DNA of 12,364 bases from Nitrospirota bacterium (lineage in GTDB: Bacteria; Nitrospirota; Nitrospiria; Nitrospirales; Nitrospiraceae), in contig JAHWYE010000016.1 of the NCBI GenBank assembly GCA_020028195.1, positions 1 through 12,364 on the forward strand, read 5' to 3'. Below, in pieces: positions 10,873 to 12,364 of the stretch (the stretch's first letter is position 1; every line of letters begins with the position of its first letter). The position numbers and the translations under genes are program-made. The notes beneath the pieces are model-generated. The model saw only the letters and a list, made by a program, of their open reading frames with translations. It was not told where the DNA came from and did not search any database.

Positions 10873-11126
10873 GAGACACATCACCCGAAATGGAGCAGCG
10901 GTACCGGGTCATGCTCCTTCAACGCTCTGGAGTGGAGCGGCTCAAGATGGGATGTTCCATGCATGCCACCGCGCAAGCGTTGGTCAGGGCCTCAATCCTG
11001 GAGAAAGACCCGCAGGCTTCCCCGGAAGCGCTGCGACGAGCGCTCTTCCTCCGGTTTTATGGGCAGGACTTCGATCCCCAATCGAGGGAAAGAATTCTTC
11101 GGGCCTTGGAACTAGCAGGCCGGTGA
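10869..11126 (+). CDS. Small partner protein of the nucleotidyltransferase, function unknown
   Basis: This 85-residue, soluble, probably all-helical protein starts at ATG 10869, which overlaps the TGA of the nucleotidyltransferase gene (ATGA), with GGGAGG seven bases before it. Recognisable stretches are ERLKMGCSMHATAQALVRASI (residues 23-43) and LRRALFLRFYGQDF (55-68). It has no transmembrane segment, signal peptide or obvious DNA-binding motif. I recall similar proteins next to similar nucleotidyltransferases, usually left unnamed, but cannot confirm that here. The coupling suggests a complex or a toxin-antitoxin-like pair, with this protein as the possible partner or neutraliser; that is inference. 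The Arg24-x7-His32 spacing does not match the HEPN motif (R-x4-6-H), so a HEPN toxin is unlikely. Confidence 0.75.
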   Translation: MRDTSPEMEQRYRVMLLQRSGVERLKMGCSMHATAQALVRASILEKDPQASPEALRRALFLRFYGQDFDPQSRERILRALELAGR

Positions 11127-11128
11127 CT

Positions 11129-11132
11129 GAGG
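11129..11132 (+). promoter_or_regulatory. Ribosome binding site that decides the first PilZ start
   Basis: GAGG lies five bases before ATG 11138. A GTG at 11123 in the same frame overlaps the preceding stop codon (GTGA) and is an alternative start, but has no comparable site. Confidence 0.5.
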
Positions 11133-11137
11133 TCTTC

Positions 11138-11446
11138 ATGAACCTCCGCCGACACCTTCGCCTGCCCGTTCAGTTTCGGAGCGTACTCTCCAATCCGGGG
11201 CATCCTGACGCAGTCGGCACGGTGATGGACATCTCGCCCCATGGCTGCCGCATTCGCAGTACCAGCCCCGTCTCCATCGGAATGCCCTTGAGGTTACTGA
11301 TCGAAGTCCCGGAGGAGACGTCGCCCATCTGCGTCGAGCAAGCGGTCGTCCGCTGGGTGCGCGGCCAGCAGTTTGGTCTCGAATTCGTCACGTTCGCCAC
11401 ATCGGAGCATGAGCGGCTGTCCAGAGTGGTTCAGGCCCTTGAGTAG
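11138..11446 (+). CDS. Single-domain PilZ protein, probable c-di-GMP receptor (first copy)
   Basis: This 102-residue protein is essentially one PilZ domain. Both nucleotide-binding motifs are present: RxxxR as Arg4 to Arg8 (RRHLR), and DxSxxG as Asp31-Ile-Ser33-Pro-His-Gly36. PilZ domains bind cyclic di-GMP and pass the signal to partner proteins in motility, attachment or polysaccharide export; the partner is not visible. The later segment VRWVRGQQFGLEF (71-83) fits the last strands of the domain. ATG 11138 is preferred over GTG 11123 because of the GAGG site. It starts 11 bases after the small partner gene, so it is probably in the same transcript. Its TAG stop is followed by an open in-frame extension. 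Confidence 0.85.
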   Translation: MNLRRHLRLPVQFRSVLSNPGHPDAVGTVMDISPHGCRIRSTSPVSIGMPLRLLIEVPEETSPICVEQAVVRWVRGQQFGLEFVTFATSEHERLSRVVQALE

Positions 11447-11467
11447 AACCCGAATCAATCGGCGCAA

Positions 11468-11575
11468 GTGAGTCCGGTTGATCGGCTGACCGAGTCTGCC
11501 ATGCAGGAGTGGCTCACGCAGGGCAGGGAGAAGCGGACGGAGCCGCCAGAGGGGATTCTGCTGAAGGGGAAGTAA
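11468..11575 (+). CDS. Possible 35-residue peptide in frame after the first PilZ gene
   Basis: A GTG at 11468 opens 35 codons ending in TAA, in the same frame as the preceding PilZ gene and separated from it only by a TAG and seven sense codons. By hand count 29 of 35 third positions are G or C, as in real genes here. The sequence includes MQEWLTQGREKRTEPPEG and is hydrophilic. No good ribosome binding site precedes the GTG; a GAG lies six bases before an internal ATG at 11501. It may be a small gene, a former C-terminal tail of the PilZ protein, or chance. Confidence 0.3.
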   Translation: MSPVDRLTESAMQEWLTQGREKRTEPPEGILLKGK

Positions 11576-11590
11576 TGCAACTGTAGGTCC

Positions 11591-11902
11591 ATGGTGATTG
11601 TACGCCTGGTACCGCGCTATCCCGTCGAACTCCCTGTCTTGTTCAACGGGGATCGAGGAGGGGCAGGCATGATTCAAGACCTGTCGGTCAACGGCTGTCT
11701 CATCGTCAGCGACACTCGGGTGGAGCCTGGAAATTACCTCTGCCTCTGGCTGTACCTCCCGCATGACCCGTCGCCGATTGTCATTGAGGGCGCTGAAGTG
11801 CGCTGGTCAGCGGAAGAACGGTTTGGCGTGTGCTTCCTGACACTTCAGCCACCGGAGCAGATTCGACTCCTCGAATATCTCAATACGGTCGCGACAACGT
11901 GA
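11591..11902 (+). CDS. Single-domain PilZ protein, probable c-di-GMP receptor (second copy)
   Basis: A second stand-alone PilZ domain of 103 residues. RxxxR is Arg5 to Arg9 (RLVPR) and DxSxxG is Asp30-Leu-Ser32-Val-Asn-Gly35, so cyclic di-GMP binding looks intact. The segment VRWSAEERFGVCF parallels VRWVRGQQFGLEF of the first copy, so the two are probably related by an old duplication, although they are clearly diverged. TAGG lies close before the ATG (short spacing), so the GTG at 11594 is an alternative start. It follows the first PilZ gene by 144 bases on the same strand. It ends 67 bases before a convergent small membrane-protein gene. Confidence 0.82.
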   Translation: MVIVRLVPRYPVELPVLFNGDRGGAGMIQDLSVNGCLIVSDTRVEPGNYLCLWLYLPHDPSPIVIEGAEVRWSAEERFGVCFLTLQPPEQIRLLEYLNTVATT

Positions 11903-11969
11903 CGCGGGGAGCGAGGTGGGGGGCTCCAGGTGATCAGATGGCCCAAGTGCTCGACGGCGTGTGGGACGC

Positions 11970-12152
11970 TTACGGTTCGCGCTTCTCTTGCCTATCGACC
12001 CAAGCCGCCCAGGCGAGGTAAAGGCCAGCCAGCGCCATGAGCATCCCGATGATCGTCAGCCCGAATATGACTTGAGGCAAGGGCGCGCCCCTAATCAAAG
12101 CAAGCGTTGACCCGATAACAATCAGTGAGATCAGTGTTCCTAGTATGAACAT
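11970..12152 (-). CDS. Small two-helix membrane protein, unknown function
   Basis: This 60-residue protein has two hydrophobic segments (about 2-20 and 27-51) separated by the short turn RGAPLPQ, and ends in a charged tail, DRQEKREP. ATG 12152 is chosen because GAGGAG (12163-12158) lies five bases before it; the frame is open further upstream to 12260, but that stretch is Arg-rich and unconvincing. It would sit in the inner membrane with both ends on the same side, probably the cytoplasm given the positive tail. It faces the second PilZ gene and lies downstream of the receiver-domain gene on the same strand. I recognise no family. Confidence 0.65.
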   Translation of the reverse strand: MFILGTLISLIVIGSTLALIRGAPLPQVIFGLTIIGMLMALAGLYLAWAAWVDRQEKREP

Positions 12153-12213
12153 ATCTGCTCCTCTTCTCGTTCGTTTATTGCCCTGCGCCGCCGCGCGTGA
12201 TCGGGATGACGCC

Positions 12214-12235
12214 CGGAGGTATCGAGGCGCCTCCG
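12214..12235. repeat. GC-rich inverted repeat between the receiver and small membrane genes
   Basis: CGGAGG (12214-12219) can pair with CCTCCG (12230-12235) over a ten-base loop; a ten-base palindrome GAGGCGCCTC (12224-12233) overlaps it. There is no T-run on the minus strand, so a terminator for the receiver gene is only weakly supported. Confidence 0.25.
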
Positions 12236-12277
12236 TGGGAGAGCGCGGAATGTGGCGCAAGGTGGAAAGGGTATTGG

Positions 12278-12364
12278 CTAACCAGAGCCATTCAGGAGCT
12301 TACGGACTGTGTTGACCAACGCCACCAGGGTGAAGGGCTTGGGAAGAAACATGAGATGGGGTTC
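12278..12364 (-). CDS. Response-regulator receiver domain, C-terminal end only (5' end beyond window)
   Basis: The minus strand is open from the right edge to a TAG at 12280-12278 and encodes 28 residues ending LPKPFTLVALVNTVRKLL plus NGSG. The Lys-Pro-Phe motif followed by an amphipathic helix is the typical end of a two-component receiver domain (conserved Lys at the end of strand 5, then helix 5). The protein ends with this domain, so it could be a stand-alone response regulator or the terminal receiver of a hybrid histidine kinase. The phosphorylated Asp would lie outside the window. Confidence 0.7.
   Translation of the reverse strand, partial: EPHLMFLPKPFTLVALVNTVRKLLNGSG

Noticed and set aside
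10938..10980. HEPN ribonuclease motif in the small partner protein
   Set aside because: Arg and His are separated by seven residues, outside the usual R-x4-6-H, and the protein is shorter than typical HEPN toxins.
11905..11925. Terminator between the convergent PilZ and small membrane genes
   Set aside because: GGAGC and GCTCC can pair, but the stem is only five pairs with a G-rich loop and no T-run.
11898..11940. A fifth period-7 tract after the second PilZ gene
   Set aside because: Only CGTGACG matches a known unit; the following G-rich units do not keep the pattern.

Overview
The window reads as chromosomal DNA of a GC-rich Gram-negative bacterium. My best guess is a Nitrospira-like member of the Nitrospirota. 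That guess rests on the overall look of the proteins (polyprenyl synthase, two-gene glutamate synthase, many single-domain PilZ proteins) and on period-7 intergenic repeats; no rRNA or other phylogenetic marker is present to prove it.

Left part (1-2640, minus strand): three genes read leftward, probably as one transcription unit. They are a long-chain polyprenyl diphosphate synthase, an AMMECR1-domain protein and a DUF1015 protein that runs off the left edge. Centre (2958-9013, plus strand): gltB and gltD encode the two subunits of glutamate synthase, which makes glutamate from glutamine and 2-oxoglutarate. The gap between polyprenyl synthase and gltB (about 2641-2957) is a divergent control region with a TTGACA-type promoter facing each way.

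Right part (9131-11902, plus strand): an unrecognised polytopic membrane protein is followed by a tightly packed cluster: a small nucleotidyltransferase, an 85-residue partner whose start overlaps it (ATGA), and two single-domain PilZ (c-di-GMP-binding type) proteins. The overlap, the strong internal ribosome binding site and a local GC dip make the nucleotidyltransferase pair look like an accessory toxin-antitoxin-like module; this is inference. At the right end, on the minus strand, lie a 60-residue two-helix membrane protein and the last 28 residues of a response-regulator receiver domain.

The most unusual non-coding signal is a set of four short tracts with strict 7-base periodicity (1013-1047, 1620-1661, 7513-7547, 9348-9382). 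Three are between genes and one lies inside the membrane-protein gene. In each, TGA (or TAA) recurs every seven bases on one strand; because 7 is not a multiple of 3, such a tract can place stop codons in successive reading frames. The copy inside a gene has its stops on the antisense strand.
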